Assembly: GCF_905233635.1 (NCBI RefSeq) | Contig: NZ_CAJODG010000035.1 | Location: 1 to 20,983 of the forward strand | DNA from: Selenomonas sp. AE3005 | GTDB lineage: Bacteria; Bacillota; Negativicutes; Selenomonadales; Selenomonadaceae | DNA: 20,983 nt | Direction of reading: 5' to 3' | Part shown: positions 11,749 through 18,438 of the stretch, piece after piece | How positions within the stretch are numbered: the stretch's first letter is position 1 | Layout: each line of letters opens with the position of its first letter | Program-made: the position numbers and the translations under genes | The notes under the pieces: model-generated | What the model was told of the DNA's origin: nothing | Seen by the model: only the letters and a program-made list of their open reading frames with translations | Database searches by the model: none

Positions 11749-12006
11749 TCAATAATGCCCTTTGCACTGGGCAATCTCTATGGTGTTTTCTTTTACGCGG
11801 TATACCAGCCTGTTTTCATCATCAATTCGCCGGCTGAGCCAGCCCTGCAAATTATGCTTGAGTGGTTCTGGCTTACCGATACCTTCCAGTACACCATCGC
11901 GCTCTACGCTCTTTATCAGAGCGTTTATCCGTTTTACAGTCTTCTTGTCTTCCAGCTGCCAGTCAAGATATTCCTGCCACGCACGACCAGACCATTTTTT
12001 ACACAT
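11749..12006 (-). CDS. yoeB: YoeB-family ribosome-dependent mRNA interferase toxin
   Basis: 85 aa from ATG 12,006 (a TTG one codon earlier is in frame). Close to the YoeB family along its whole length: WQEYLDWQLEDKKTVKRINA, GIGKPEPLKHNLQGWLSRRI, DDENRLVYRV, CKGHY. The conserved Glu, Arg and His-Tyr end used for RNA cleavage are present. Typical YoeB is about 84 aa, so it is full length. It overlaps the antitoxin gene by 8 nt, the normal order of antitoxin then toxin. Confidence 0.93.
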   Translation of the reverse strand: MCKKWSGRAWQEYLDWQLEDKKTVKRINALIKSVERDGVLEGIGKPEPLKHNLQGWLSRRIDDENRLVYRVKENTIEIAQCKGHY

Positions 12007-12253
12007 CAATGAGCTCGTGCTCCTCTCCGCCGCCTGCCTCCAGTTCTGCTATGGATTCGGCAAGATATGCCTGGTTCTTTTTGCTATAGAACGGGTCAGC
12101 GGTTATCGGGAAAGGAATCGAGCGTGTCCGTACCATTGCCTTCAGGAACATAGTGTAAGCGGTTGAAAGAGTCAGCCCCATTTCGGCGCATAATGCTTCT
12201 GCCTGCTCTTTAAGCATGGGGTCAACCCGCATTGTAAGTGTAGTTGCTTTCAT
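11999..12253 (-). CDS. RelB/DinJ-family antitoxin
   Basis: 84 aa; AAAAGGAGGGG before the ATG. Ribbon-helix-helix N-terminus: TTLTMRVDPMLKEQAEALCA, EMGLTLSTAYTMFLKAMVRT, then RSIPF as in DinJ/RelB. The C-terminal part (about 50-84) wraps the toxin. RelB/DinJ antitoxins more often pair with RelE or YafQ; pairing with YoeB is also found. It should bind the inverted repeat in its own promoter. Confidence 0.9.
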   Translation of the reverse strand: MKATTLTMRVDPMLKEQAEALCAEMGLTLSTAYTMFLKAMVRTRSIPFPITADPFYSKKNQAYLAESIAELEAGGGEEHELIDV

Positions 12254-12276
12254 AGTAGCCCCCTCCTTTTAAGCTA

Positions 12277-12306
12277 ATTATACTACATAAGCACTTACAA
12301 TGTAAA
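12277..12306 (-). promoter_or_regulatory. Promoter and operator of the antitoxin-toxin pair
   Basis: Minus strand: TTTACA (12306-12301), 18 bp, TATAAT (12282-12277). A near-palindrome TTACAATGTAA (12295-12305) overlaps the -35, a probable antitoxin site. Confidence 0.6.
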
Positions 12307-12330
12307 TACATATTATCACCTCTAAAAATA

Positions 12331-12354
12331 ATTCCGGTGTATCGGCACAGGAAT
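12331..12354. promoter_or_regulatory. Palindromic operator, copy 2, before the integrase
   Basis: ATTCC-N-GTG and CAC-N-GGAAT arms around TATCGG. 12,339-12,355 is identical to 1956-1972. Its right arm fills the -35 position of the integrase promoter. Confidence 0.6.
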
Positions 12355-12378
12355 AAAATACTTGCACTCTGCTATACT
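12350..12378 (+). promoter_or_regulatory. Integrase promoter
   Basis: Extended -10 TGC-TATACT (12,370-12,378), with GGAATA (12,350-12,355) at the -35 position after 17 bp. AAAGGAG follows, then ATG at 12,404. Binding to the operator would directly control it. Confidence 0.5.
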
Positions 12379-12403
12379 CAATCACAAAGGAGCGTGATAT
12401 AGC

Positions 12404-13513
12404 ATGAGCGCATATAAAGATATGGAGCGCGGCACCTGGTACTGCCGTTTCCGCTATACCGACTATACCGGAGAAAAGCATGAGACCACAAAGCGTGGCT
12501 TTAAGACCAAGAAGGCCGCCCTCCAGTACGAAACTGAATTCAAGGCACAATCCGGTGATACTGCCAAGCTGACCATGAATGCCCTGTGTGACGCCTATCT
12601 GAAGGATAGGAAGGTTAATCTAAAAGCCAGCACATACAGGGGAACGGAAAAAATCATCAATTCTCATATCCGCACGGCTTTCGGCCGGCGCCCGGTCAAT
12701 GAGATAAGCAAGCTGGACATTCGGCAATGGCAAAATGACCTGTTACAGAAGCAGGCGTATAATAACCGCCCTTATGCCCCCAGCACGCTGCGGCAGATAA
12801 ACATTCAGCTGAACGCGGTCTTTAACTATGCCGTAAAATATTATGACCTCGCCAAGAATCCTACCAAGGCGGTGGATACCATCGGTAAAAGGCAAAAGCG
12901 GCAGGCTTTTTTGTCACTGGAATAATTTTCCCAGGTTATCCCCCAGGTAGACAAGCCGGATCTGAAACTTGCCTACTTACTGCTGTTTTACAGCGGAATG
13001 CGTATTGGTGAATTGCTGGCACTCTCCCCTGCTGATTTCGATTTTTCGGCCGGCACCATCAATATCAGCAAAAGCGTTATGATGTCCACGGGTAAGGTAA
13101 CCACGCCCAAAACGCCGTACAGTGTCCGTGTGGTGTCTATGCCGCCCGCCCTGATGAAAGAGGTGCAGGACTATATAAACCACTTTATGGAGCCGCCTGA
13201 GCGGATTTTCACATACTCACAAAAAGTATATCGTGACTATCTGAAACGATATGCCATAAAAGCAGGTGTGCCGCCCATCCATGTTCATGACCTGCGACAT
13301 TCTCATGCCAGCTACCTCATCCATAACAATGTTCCCGTTACCACCATAAGCCGGCGTCTGGGGCACGCCAACGCCAGTGTTACCCTATCGGTATATTCCC
13401 ATATGTACGAGGAATCTGCCGGTGATGTTGCGGTCATGCTCGAAAAAGCATTTATTTTGTGGTCAAAACGTGGTCACAGAAGGAAAATAAAAATCAGAGT
13501 TCCTTATAAATAA
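12404..13513 (+). pseudogene. Tyrosine integrase interrupted by an in-frame TAA
   Basis: The frame encodes a full phage-type tyrosine recombinase of 369 codons with TAA at codon 174 (12,923-12,925). Codons 1-60: N-terminal arm-binding domain (GTWYCRFRYTDYTGEKH…TKKAALQYE); 60-165: SAM-like core-binding domain (LTMNALCDAYLKDRKV…TLRQINIQLNAVFNYA); after the stop the same frame resumes FSQVIPQVDKPDLKLAYLLL with the catalytic domain: GMRIGELLAL (first Arg), HVHDLRHSHAS (His-x-x-Arg), RRLGH, and SHMYEE region with the Tyr. A sense codon such as GAA changed to TAA would explain it. Both halves keep perfect integrase sequence, so the change is recent or a sequencing error. Restart at the ATG 12,998 would give only the catalytic part. 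Confidence 0.9.
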
Positions 13514-13552
13514 AGGGCTGACGAGAAAAGTAATAGAATATCACATATATTA

Positions 13553-13581
13553 AAAGCCCTGGGCTGCCCCCAAGGCTTTTT
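13553..13581. terminator. Bidirectional terminator at the element-chromosome junction
   Basis: AAAGCC (13,553-13,558) pairs with GGCTTT (13,574-13,579), with GGG/CCC inside; T-tracts occur on both sides. It ends the integrase on + and the nucleosidase gene on -. Confidence 0.7.
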
Positions 13582-13583
13582 CT

Positions 13584-14321
13584 TTAGACTATATTCTCCA
13601 CCACATTCAACACAAACTTCTGACAGGCTGTGGCTGTTTCCGGCTGGAATTCCTCATCGCTGAATTCCGTATTTGATATGATGCGGATTCCTAAGAAGGG
13701 AACATCATATTGCCGGCAAATCAGAGCGGCAGAATGAACTTCCATTTCTTCACAGGACGAGCCGAAACTTTCATGAAAATACAGCAGCCGTTCCTGCTGA
13801 CGGTTCCATGTGTTGCAGCTGGCAATACAACCATCAACCACGCGCCCACGGGTATAACCTGTTGCAGCCTTATGGGCTGCCGCCAACAGCGCCTCATCCC
13901 CGGAAGCATATACGGCCTGCGACGCAAAAGTCCCGGTATGCTGGTCATAGGCAAAAGCCCCCATAAGTTCCATGTGCCGCCAATCAGCTTTCTCTTCCTT
14001 AACCGTGCGGTAAGAGCTGGCATCAAAGGATTTTTTGCCCAATACAATATCAAAGGCCTGCAAAGCCGGGTCATGACCGCCTGCCGTTCCCTGACTGATT
14101 ACGGCGTCCGGCTGAAAATGCTCAATGCCCAAAACCGTGGCAGCAGCGGCATTTGCCGCGCCGATAGAGGTTACCGCCACCACCAGCGGTATATCTTTAT
14201 ACATGCCTTCGACGAAGCGCCAGCTGCCAAACATTGATTCCCGAGGCTGCGCCAGCGAGGTTATCAATAGCTCCGTTTCCAAATCCATGGCGCCTTCTAT
14301 CATGACTTTTTTCTTGTTCAC
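13584..14321 (-). CDS. 5'-methylthioadenosine/S-adenosylhomocysteine nucleosidase family protein
   Basis: 245 aa from a GTG, 5-6 nt after GGGAGG. Nucleoside phosphorylase fold of the MTAN/Pfs type: EGAMDLETELLI (with the general Glu equivalent to Glu12 of E. coli MTAN), TSIGAANAAAATVLGIEHFQ, DAVISQGTAGG, EEMEVHSAALICRQYDVPFL (ribose-binding Met-Glu), GIRIISNTE. In E. coli MTAN the last motif is ISD with catalytic Asp197; here it is ISN. Family enzymes release adenine from MTA or SAH and so recycle methylation by-products. The Asn raises doubt over substrate or activity. First chromosomal gene right of the prophage; 27 bp after the C39-like gene on the same strand. Confidence 0.8.
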   Translation of the reverse strand: MNKKKVMIEGAMDLETELLITSLAQPRESMFGSWRFVEGMYKDIPLVVAVTSIGAANAAAATVLGIEHFQPDAVISQGTAGGHDPALQAFDIVLGKKSFDASSYRTVKEEKADWRHMELMGAFAYDQHTGTFASQAVYASGDEALLAAAHKAATGYTRGRVVDGCIASCNTWNRQQERLLYFHESFGSSCEEMEVHSAALICRQYDVPFLGIRIISNTEFSDEEFQPETATACQKFVLNVVENIV

Positions 14322-14348
14322 ATTTTCCTCCCGTCACGCTCTATAGGC

Positions 14349-15116
14349 TTATTCTTTTGACGTTGCGATAATCCATGGCTGATAACGTTCCTTTTCCGGC
14401 AACATGGAATGGTCAAACCACATGGAGAAGAATTTTTCGGCATTCCCGACTGTATAACCGTCCTGCTGATGGTCGCAGGTGTCATAGGGGTCAACAAACA
14501 TGAGCACATCATCCAATGTCGATTTCGTTCCCATGTTATCATAGCCGATAATCACGCGCCAGTGTCCGCCCCACTCCACATTTTCTACCAGCACCGGCTG
14601 TCCATGCGACAATGGTTCCAACAAAAACGCCCTAAAGTCAGCGAAACTATTAAACTTGTCAGACTGCAAACCGCTTTTGACATTCCAGCCTATCCCTTTA
14701 AAAAATTCCACCATATTCCCCAAACTTGTGCCAATGGGATAGCCCTGCGTCTTCATTCCTTTGGTCAAAGACATTTCATCATAATTTTTATTGCCATACC
14801 AGTAGAGCACCGTCAGGGCAGCAGCCGGGCCACAGGTATATTCCCTGCTCTGCTGGTAAGTCGGATAATGGGTCAGCATGACCCGGCGTCCGGGAATACT
14901 CTTCATTTCAAACAAGTCCAGATGTTTAAAGTACGGCGACTTCTTATGATTGATTTCCGCCGGTGCCGAAGAAGCCCCCTCGGTTTTGATATCCAAACCT
15001 GCCGGATATGGAATTACCCTTACCGTATTTGTCTCAGCAGCTGAAGCTGTACCCATACTCAAGGCCCCTGTCAACAGAACTATGGCCACAGCCTTTTGCC
15101 AAAACTTTTTTCGCAT
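14349..15116 (-). CDS. Secreted C39-like cysteine protease
   Basis: 255 aa; start at ATG 15,116, with TTGGAGTGGGA about 5 nt upstream, chosen because a signal peptide begins there (MRKKFWQKAV…, hydrophobic core, TASA-A cleavage near residue 26). The mature part has a papain-like C39_2 fold: QQSREYTCGPAAALTVLYWY (catalytic Cys95), VENVEWGGHWRVIIGYD (catalytic His185), then FVDPYD. Unlike bacteriocin-processing C39 domains, no ABC transporter is attached, so it acts as a free exported enzyme; substrate unknown. It is upstream of the nucleosidase gene on the same strand. Confidence 0.8.
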   Translation of the reverse strand: MRKKFWQKAVAIVLLTGALSMGTASAAETNTVRVIPYPAGLDIKTEGASSAPAEINHKKSPYFKHLDLFEMKSIPGRRVMLTHYPTYQQSREYTCGPAAALTVLYWYGNKNYDEMSLTKGMKTQGYPIGTSLGNMVEFFKGIGWNVKSGLQSDKFNSFADFRAFLLEPLSHGQPVLVENVEWGGHWRVIIGYDNMGTKSTLDDVLMFVDPYDTCDHQQDGYTVGNAEKFFSMWFDHSMLPEKERYQPWIIATSKE

Positions 15117-15261
15117 ACATTCCCACTCCAATCTAAAATTTAAACGCCTACAATAATTTAGATTATTCTCCAAAGATCATGTTTATTCCTTCAAAAACCA
15201 TATCTTGACAAATATGCAGTCATCCTTCACTATTACTGTTAGAGGGGAGTTGTTCATCTAT

Positions 15262-15462
15262 ATGGAAATCTTACGCTACGTAGTAAATATTATTTGCTTT
15301 ATCGCCTTATTCATTACGCTGGAAATCGTTTGGGCCAATGTAAAAAACCACTGGCAGGCCAAAAATTTGTTAGGCTGTGCCGAATACCTGCTGGGCGGTG
15401 TGGCTGTGCTGGTCGTTCTCATCGCCATCAGTGACGCCTTGAACAGCATGCTGCTCCAGTAA
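15262..15462 (+). CDS. 66-aa two-TM protein
   Basis: ATG 15,262, with GAGGGGAG 12 nt upstream, somewhat far; a TTG in frame at 15,250 is too near that site. Two hydrophobic segments, VVNIICFIALFITLEIVWA (about 7-25) and LLGGVAVLVVLIAISDALN (about 42-60), linked by a short polar loop KNHWQAKN. Divergent from the C39-like gene and followed by a strong terminator. Unknown family. Confidence 0.6.
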   Translation: MEILRYVVNIICFIALFITLEIVWANVKNHWQAKNLLGCAEYLLGGVAVLVVLIAISDALNSMLLQ

Positions 15463-15491
15463 GCCAGACAGTAAAAGATTCGTTATACGCA

Positions 15492-15520
15492 AAAACGCAG
15501 GTTGTAAAACCTGCGTTTTT
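15492..15520 (+). terminator. Strong terminator
   Basis: AAAACGCAGGTT (15,492-15,503) GTAA AACCTGCGTTTT (15,508-15,519): perfect 12-bp stem including A and T tracts, so it can work both ways. Beyond it, 15,521-15,654 has no gene, only a small TCACTT-CCCC-AAGTGA hairpin (15,581-15,596). Confidence 0.85.
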
Positions 15521-15654
15521 ATCATAATTTCCTTTACCTGCAAAGCTTCCCCACTGTTGAAGGTATTGTGTGTATATAATCACTTCCCCAAGTGACATGG
15601 ATTATTATACGATTAGCTGATGTAAAATAAAATAATCCGAAAGTATACTATTCT

Positions 15655-17355
15655 TTACGAACTACCACTAAGGTGGTATATTTTTTTCTCCAACATATCC
15701 CCAACTTTTTGTGCCATGTCAGACAGCGACTGCAGGATAACATAATCCGCACCATAAATTCTTTGCGCCGGTGCTGTGACTAACGGCGTATCCAGGACGC
15801 TGTTTATAAGCGCTGCCACTTGTATGCCCTGCTGGCGAAGTTCTTTCACCGCGTCCCTGGTATCGTTCCAGGCTAATTCTCCCCCATAATTTTTCTGGGG
15901 CCTAAGACCTTGTCCCGGAATGGCACTTTCATCGCTGGGGTCAGCGTCACTCAAAATAAACAGCAGTCTTTTGCCACCTGCAGTCTGCCATAATTCCGGC
16001 AGTGCACGCAAGGCCAGGCCGTCCCTGTTCCAGCCCTGTGTCTTGTAAGCAAAAATCCCTTGCGCCGACTTTTCCCCAAAGTCCTTTAATCGGTGCAGCA
16101 CCGTACAGCCATCCTGACTAAAAAAAGATACCACAGCCAAGGATATCCCCACCTGTCCTAAAGCCTCCGCCATAAGATATGCCTGACTGGCTATAATGCC
16201 TTGCCGTCCTTCCCGGGAGGCCGAACCGTCCAACAGCAGCATAACGGAAAAATCTCCCTGCAGGACAGGTTCCACGGCCGCGAATACCCGAGTATCATGC
16301 AGGATTACACCGCGCCATAACCTGTCTACAGCCAGCCTGCCGCTGCGTGCCGGCAATTTCACTGGCCGACGACACAAGAGCAAAGCATTCTGCAGACGCC
16401 TAGCTAAAGCTCGCAGTTCAGTAGCAAAGCACGCCTTATGCCGGCAATAATAATCCCTGTTTTCCTGACAAACCTCGCCTGGCTCACCAGTAAACCACAG
16501 CCCCACCTGCCGATGAAATCCCTGGCAATAACGAAACGCAATTTCTGCCCGGCGTTCCCGGGAAAAAAGCGGCTTACCATAACGCTCCGTCAGTTCCTTG
16601 TCGCCCTTGATGACCTTTCTGCCGCCCCAAAAGGCTTTTGACATGTCAGTCCCGTCGACGGCCGCCTCATTCACCAACAGCCGCTGCCAATGTTCCGGTG
16701 CCTCATTTCCCTGTGGCCAAAACTTTTTCAGCAGTTTCAGCAGCCAGGAATTGCCATAAAAATGAATTACAGTCCGTGGCTTATTATACCAATGACCGCG
16801 GAAAAACTTCCGGATAATTTCTTCCATAGCCGCAATCAGTTCTTCTGTAGACAGGCTGCCTGTAAAAACCAGTGCCTGGTAAAGCCCCTTTTCCCAAGGA
16901 TTCAGTAAGCCTGCCGGCTGCGTTAAAATCTCCCGGCATCTGGCACATTTCAAGGTATGCACCAGTTCCTGCCTGAGCATTAGCTGCTGCAGGGAAATAT
17001 CAACCGACGCTGATTCTGTCAAAAATTGCCGGGCATGGCGGCAGCGTAATTCTCTCAGCACTGGCCGGCAAGGCAATTCCCGTTCATAGGCCGCATTTTC
17101 CAGCCCCAGCCAAAAGAGCTCTGTAAATAGTTCACCAAAGAGAGATTTATCCAGTTTTCCATGCAGATAGGCTGTCAGCTTTTCCCTGTCATAGTGACGG
17201 CATACCAGACCGACAATGGAATTTAAATATAGGTCCGGCTCACCGTTTGACTGAAAGGCCAAAAAATCCGGCCAAAAGTCATACTGGCCAGCAGCCGCCC
17301 ATACAATATTCAACGCCCTTTTCTGCCTTTGACTGTGCAGGCTTTCGTATGTCAT
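15655..17355 (-). CDS. VWA-domain protein partnered with a MoxR-type ATPase
   Basis: 566 aa; ATG 6 nt after the ATPase stop, with GTGGAG about 9 nt upstream, so the two are cotranscribed. N-terminal ~360 residues are helical with two Cys pairs (CARC 137-140; CRHKAC 304-309), followed by a von Willebrand A domain: FSVMLLLDGSASREG with the metal site Asp376, Ser378, Ser380, and later LLFILSDADPSDE. Similar MoxR-VWA pairs (CbbQ/CbbO, NorQ/NorD, CobS/CobT types) act as chaperones that remodel or load metal into partner enzymes; the VWA protein grips the target. The client here is not evident from the neighbours. Confidence 0.85.
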   Translation of the reverse strand: MTYESLHSQRQKRALNIVWAAAGQYDFWPDFLAFQSNGEPDLYLNSIVGLVCRHYDREKLTAYLHGKLDKSLFGELFTELFWLGLENAAYERELPCRPVLRELRCRHARQFLTESASVDISLQQLMLRQELVHTLKCARCREILTQPAGLLNPWEKGLYQALVFTGSLSTEELIAAMEEIIRKFFRGHWYNKPRTVIHFYGNSWLLKLLKKFWPQGNEAPEHWQRLLVNEAAVDGTDMSKAFWGGRKVIKGDKELTERYGKPLFSRERRAEIAFRYCQGFHRQVGLWFTGEPGEVCQENRDYYCRHKACFATELRALARRLQNALLLCRRPVKLPARSGRLAVDRLWRGVILHDTRVFAAVEPVLQGDFSVMLLLDGSASREGRQGIIASQAYLMAEALGQVGISLAVVSFFSQDGCTVLHRLKDFGEKSAQGIFAYKTQGWNRDGLALRALPELWQTAGGKRLLFILSDADPSDESAIPGQGLRPQKNYGGELAWNDTRDAVKELRQQGIQVAALINSVLDTPLVTAPAQRIYGADYVILQSLSDMAQKVGDMLEKKIYHLSGSS

Positions 17356-17361
17356 GACGGC

Positions 17362-18288
17362 TCACTCCACAAACAGCTCTTTTCTCCCCCAGTCAGGGGG
17401 AACACGCAGGGCCAGCAAATCCTTCACCAATGCCAGTTCCTGAACATCAAAGCACTTCCCCGTCAAACCCATAGCCAAAGCCTCTTCTGCTGTGAGTCCC
17501 TGACGTACAAGCCGCACGGCGTCCAGCAGGCCGCGCAGGTCTACAGCCCGGCCGGAAATTTCCCTGGCCTCATATTTGGTACGCAAATCAAGGAACAAGG
17601 CGGCTAAGGTGTCGGCGGCCTCAATACGCAAATCTGCAAATTCATAGGTCAAAAGTTCCCGCAGCTCCTGCGCCCCTGGCACAGGCAGGTTAAGCACCAC
17701 AAACCGGGACAACAGGGCCTCATTAAGTTCGCGTGTTCCCTCGTAGCCATAATTCATCGTCCCGATAAACCGGGCCGCAGGGTGTAAGCACAGCCGGTCA
17801 TATCCCGGCACTTCGAGCTGCCGTCTGTGGTCAAGCAGGGAATGCAGTACCGCCAGCGCCTCATTTCTGGCCATGTTGATTTCGTCCAAAATACAGATTC
17901 CGCCGGCTGTTACACACTCATATACCGGCCCTGGCCGAAAACATACTGCGCCCTCCCGAAAGGTATCCATACCAATCAGATACGCCGCGTCCACATCGAT
18001 ATGAAAGGACACATTCCAGGCTGGCCTGCCGAGCAGCCAGGCCAGATTATCCGCCAAAATATTTTTACCCACAGCCTTAGGCCCGACCAACAGCAAGTTC
18101 GCTCCTGCCAGCAGCGCAGCTACGGCCTTGGCTAAAATATCCCGGCCAAAATACGGAAAGCGTGGCTTATTGACCGACCGCTGTCCCTGCCATGCATATT
18201 GCGCACGAAAAGCAGCAGCCGCCTTGAGCAATTCCGGACGCAGTTCCTGTTTGGCATAAAAAGAATCTATATCCTCAGCTGCCACCAT
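17362..18288 (-). CDS. MoxR/CbbQ-type AAA ATPase
   Basis: 308 aa; GGGGAGGTG 4 nt before the ATG. Walker A GPKAVGKN (69-76) has Asn where Thr or Ser normally binds the Mg2+-nucleotide; Walker B ICILDEIN (131-138); sensor TMNYGYEG (177-184); arginine finger LLSR (192-195). FRPGPVYECVTAGGICILDE and HSLLDHRRQLEVPGYDR are typical MoxR features. The GKN form is, from memory, usual in a subgroup of these proteins paired with VWA partners, so it need not mean loss of activity. Upstream gene of the VWA pair. Confidence 0.87.
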   Translation of the reverse strand: MVAAEDIDSFYAKQELRPELLKAAAAFRAQYAWQGQRSVNKPRFPYFGRDILAKAVAALLAGANLLLVGPKAVGKNILADNLAWLLGRPAWNVSFHIDVDAAYLIGMDTFREGAVCFRPGPVYECVTAGGICILDEINMARNEALAVLHSLLDHRRQLEVPGYDRLCLHPAARFIGTMNYGYEGTRELNEALLSRFVVLNLPVPGAQELRELLTYEFADLRIEAADTLAALFLDLRTKYEAREISGRAVDLRGLLDAVRLVRQGLTAEEALAMGLTGKCFDVQELALVKDLLALRVPPDWGRKELFVE

Positions 18289-18400
18289 TTAGCACCTCCC
18301 CACCTCTGGTAATCATATATTTAATCATTTACCGTAAACAATATTCTTCCTTGTATTATTCTCGAAGAATCGGGATTTACCTGCTGCCTATATCACAACA

Positions 18401-18426
18401 AACAAAAACCACGCACGAACGCGTGG
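18401..18426 (-). terminator. Terminator of the DUF6033-like gene
   Basis: CCACGC (18,409-18,414) ACGAAC GCGTGG (18,421-18,426), followed on the minus strand by TTTTTGTTTG. Confidence 0.75.
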
Positions 18427-18438
18427 CCTTGGGTGAAT

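Larger units (their letters stand above)
1..13550. mobile_element. Right-hand (lysogeny) part of a prophage or phage-like integrative element
   Basis: The gene order is that of a temperate phage lysogeny arm: integrase at the chromosomal edge, accessory genes, CI-like repressor, divergent Cro-like gene, Bro-N antirepressor and leftward early genes. To the right of the integrase and a shared bidirectional terminator come chromosomal-type genes. No structural, packaging or lysis genes are present, so either the rest lies left of the window or this is a non-phage integrative element. No attachment-site duplication or tRNA gene was recognised, so the right boundary (about 13,514-13,580) is inferred from gene content only. 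Confidence 0.75.

Noticed and set aside
12923..12925. Programmed recoding or an altered genetic code at the integrase TAA
   Set aside because: TAA is used as a normal stop by other genes here and no recoding signal is visible; a point mutation is simpler.
13514..13580. Attachment site or tRNA end right of the integrase
   Set aside because: No tRNA-like sequence and no repeat of this stretch found in the first 240 bp; the left boundary is probably outside the window.
15663..15688. TACCAC-TAAG-GTGGTA plus T-run as a plus-strand terminator
   Set aside because: It lies in the last codons of the VWA gene and no plus-strand gene needs it; the strong terminator at 15,492 already ends the gene to the left. 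It may work but cannot be assigned.
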